Positions 4,410-5,817 of a stretch of 5,817 nucleotides of DNA are shown here, piece by piece. The stretch spans positions 1 through 5,817 of the forward strand of contig JAEYVD010000850.1 in NCBI GenBank assembly GCA_023432075.1. The letters are read 5' to 3'. The stretch comes from Pseudomonadota bacterium. Lineage in GTDB: Bacteria > Pseudomonadota > Gammaproteobacteria > Burkholderiales > Burkholderiaceae_B. Every line of letters starts with the position of its first letter. Within the stretch, counting starts at the first letter, position 1. Made by a program: the position numbers and the translations under genes. Under the pieces are notes generated by a model. The model ran no database searches and was not told where the DNA came from. It was given only the letters and a program-made list of their open reading frames with translations.

Positions 4410-5762
4410 TTAACTCGCGGCCTGGGCGGGCTTGAGCAGGCGCATCAATGGCACACCGGCCGCCAGCACTGCCAGCCCGATCAGCGCGCCCGCGCCGGCA
4501 TACATGGCGCTGGATACGACCAGTCCGGCGCAGGTCAGCGCCAGCAGCAAGGGGGGCAGCGGAAACAGCGGAACGCGAAATGGGCGAGGGCGGTCAGGGT
4601 CCAGGCGGCGCAGGCGCCAGACGGAGGCGGCGACCAGCATCATGAAAAGCCAGAACACCGGCGCCGTGTAGGCCACCATGGTCTGCACGCTGTTCTGGCT
4701 GAACGCGCCCAGCGCCACCAGCGCAAGCGTGATCACGCCCTGGACGACAAGGGCGCTGACCGGCGTTTCGTTGCGCGCGCTCCAGCCTGCCAGCGCTTGC
4801 AACCGGGGCACGTCTCGGCCCAGGGCGTAGTACACCCGTGCGCCGGTGATGATGGTGCCGTTGATGGTGCTGAGCGCCGTCGCGCAGATGGTCAGGCTGA
4901 GCAGCGCCGCCGCGTACGGTCCCGCGGCCAGCTGCATGACCTCCGCACCGAGGGCAGGCGTGTCCCGCAGCCCCTGCAGGCCAAAGATCTCGAGCAGCGC
5001 GATATTGGTCAGCACATAGGCGCCGGTGACGACCACGGTGCCGATGAGCAGCACCCGGCTCATGTTGCGCCCGGGATCGCGCAATTCGCCACTGAGATAC
5101 GCGGCCTCGTTCCAGCCGCCATAGGTCAGCAGCACGAAGACCATCCCCATGCCCAGCAGCCCGGCGGTGTTTCCAGACAGCGGGGCCGGCGCGGCCACGT
5201 TGACAGCCTCGCCGCCCGACGCGGTCAGGCTGGCGATCAGCACGGAGGCCAGTGCAATCAGGGTCAGCACCGTGAAGACCCATTGCAACCGCTTGGAATA
5301 GCGCGTGCCGATCATGTTCAGGCCGGTCAGCACAACGACGGAGATGGCCGCATGCACGGCGGGCCCCAGTGATCCCAGGGGCAGCAGCCGCTGTGCGTAG
5401 TCTCCGTAAATGAAGGCTACTACCGCGATCGCGCCGGTCTGGATGACGGAGCAGCGAGCCCAGGCGAACATCAGCCCCACGCGCGGCCCCCACGCCCGGG
5501 TCAGATAAAGGTATTCGCCGCCCGCGCCGGGATACGCCGAGCCGAGTTCGGCGTAGCAAAGCGCCCCGACCAGCATGACGAGTCCCCCCGCGCACCATAG
5601 GCCGATGTAAACCGCTTCCGAATGCGCATGCTGCGCAACGAGGGGAGGAAAACCGAAGATGCCGATGCCGATGACCACGCCCACCAGGACCATGGTCGCG
5701 TCCATGACCGACAGGCCGGTGGTGGGCGCGCGGCTGTTCACCGTATCAGGGACGGCGCTCAT
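4410..5762 (-). CDS. APC-superfamily amino-acid/polyamine permease
   Basis: This is an inner-membrane secondary transporter. The 450-aa product (from ATG 5762) has about 12 hydrophobic segments, near residues 22-43, 52-72, 93-120, 135-153, 158-180, 198-218, 236-260, 281-312, 333-354, 362-380, 398-420 and 422-443. TM1 carries the unwound substrate-binding motif GIGIF (32-36). Other APC signatures are YPGAGGEYLYL (77-87), YGGWNEAAYLSGELRDP (214-230) after TM6, and TALSTINGTI (295-304) in TM8. The pattern resembles bacterial relatives of the L-type amino-acid transporters. The exact substrate cannot be read from sequence. The frame is open upstream to TTG 5807 (465 aa) and on toward the window edge, with no clear Shine-Dalgarno sequence for either start; ATG 5762 gives the usual short cytoplasmic N-terminus before TM1. 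It is probably transcribed with the methyltransferase downstream. Its promoter lies outside the window or is not visible. Confidence 0.88.
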   Translation of the reverse strand: MSAVPDTVNSRAPTTGLSVMDATMVLVGVVIGIGIFGFPPLVAQHAHSEAVYIGLWCAGGLVMLVGALCYAELGSAYPGAGGEYLYLTRAWGPRVGLMFAWARCSVIQTGAIAVVAFIYGDYAQRLLPLGSLGPAVHAAISVVVLTGLNMIGTRYSKRLQWVFTVLTLIALASVLIASLTASGGEAVNVAAPAPLSGNTAGLLGMGMVFVLLTYGGWNEAAYLSGELRDPGRNMSRVLLIGTVVVTGAYVLTNIALLEIFGLQGLRDTPALGAEVMQLAAGPYAAALLSLTICATALSTINGTIITGARVYYALGRDVPRLQALAGWSARNETPVSALVVQGVITLALVALGAFSQNSVQTMVAYTAPVFWLFMMLVAASVWRLRRLDPDRPRPFRVPLFPLPPLLLALTCAGLVVSSAMYAGAGALIGLAVLAAGVPLMRLLKPAQAAS

Positions 5763-5817
5763 GGGCGTGCGCGCCGCAGACAAGGATCGGCGCGCAGCGA
5801 CGGGCAAAGGGCAAGGG

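Noticed and set aside
4347..5372. Long plus-strand open frame opposite the permease
   Set aside because: It is rich in Gln, Gly, Arg and His with no domain, as expected for the antisense of a GC-rich membrane protein gene; the minus-strand frame has clear APC motifs.

Overview
The window is high-GC DNA with dense coding on both strands. The GC-rich codon usage, and the resemblance of several proteins to Bordetella/Achromobacter-type families, suggest a betaproteobacterium of the Burkholderiales, probably Alcaligenaceae. That placement is my recognition from memory and was not searched.

Layout. (1) 30-1148, plus strand: a peptidase-family S66 LD-carboxypeptidase carrying a twin-arginine lipoprotein signal, so probably an exported, envelope-anchored relative of LdcA. 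(2) 1149-1270: an AT-rich promoter region (about 39% GC by hand count) holding two inverted repeats of identical design. (3) 1271-2939, plus strand: a hipB-hipA type II toxin-antitoxin pair. HipB is an XRE-type DNA-binding antitoxin of 114 aa, and HipA is a Ser/Thr kinase toxin of about 435 aa. (4) 2948-3412, minus strand: an Rrf2-family regulator, tail-to-tail with hipA across only 8 bp. A 21-bp near-palindrome lies over its own start codon and predicted -10. (5) 3495-4367, minus strand: a class I SAM-dependent methyltransferase fold preceded by a Sec-type signal peptide and followed by a small extra C-terminal domain. (6) 4410-5762, minus strand (possibly starting further upstream): a 12-TM APC-superfamily amino-acid/polyamine permease, 42 bp upstream of the methyltransferase and probably co-transcribed with it.

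How the parts work together. hipBA is a self-contained autoregulated module, and the paired operators are the clearest unexplained structure in the window. The permease and the exported methyltransferase form a likely two-gene operon of unknown purpose. The Rrf2 gene follows on the same strand but has its own promoter and operator and probably represses itself; whether it also controls the permease pair is open. Both regulator genes (hipB and rrf2) lack a visible Shine-Dalgarno sequence and have a -10-like hexamer six or seven bases before the ATG, so both may be read from leaderless mRNAs.

I found no rRNA, tRNA, CRISPR array, insertion sequence or attachment site. Most genes belong to known families. 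The best candidates for something new are the hipBA operator pair, the HipA glycine-rich loop with Asp where E. coli HipA has its autophosphorylated Ser, and the exported methyltransferase.
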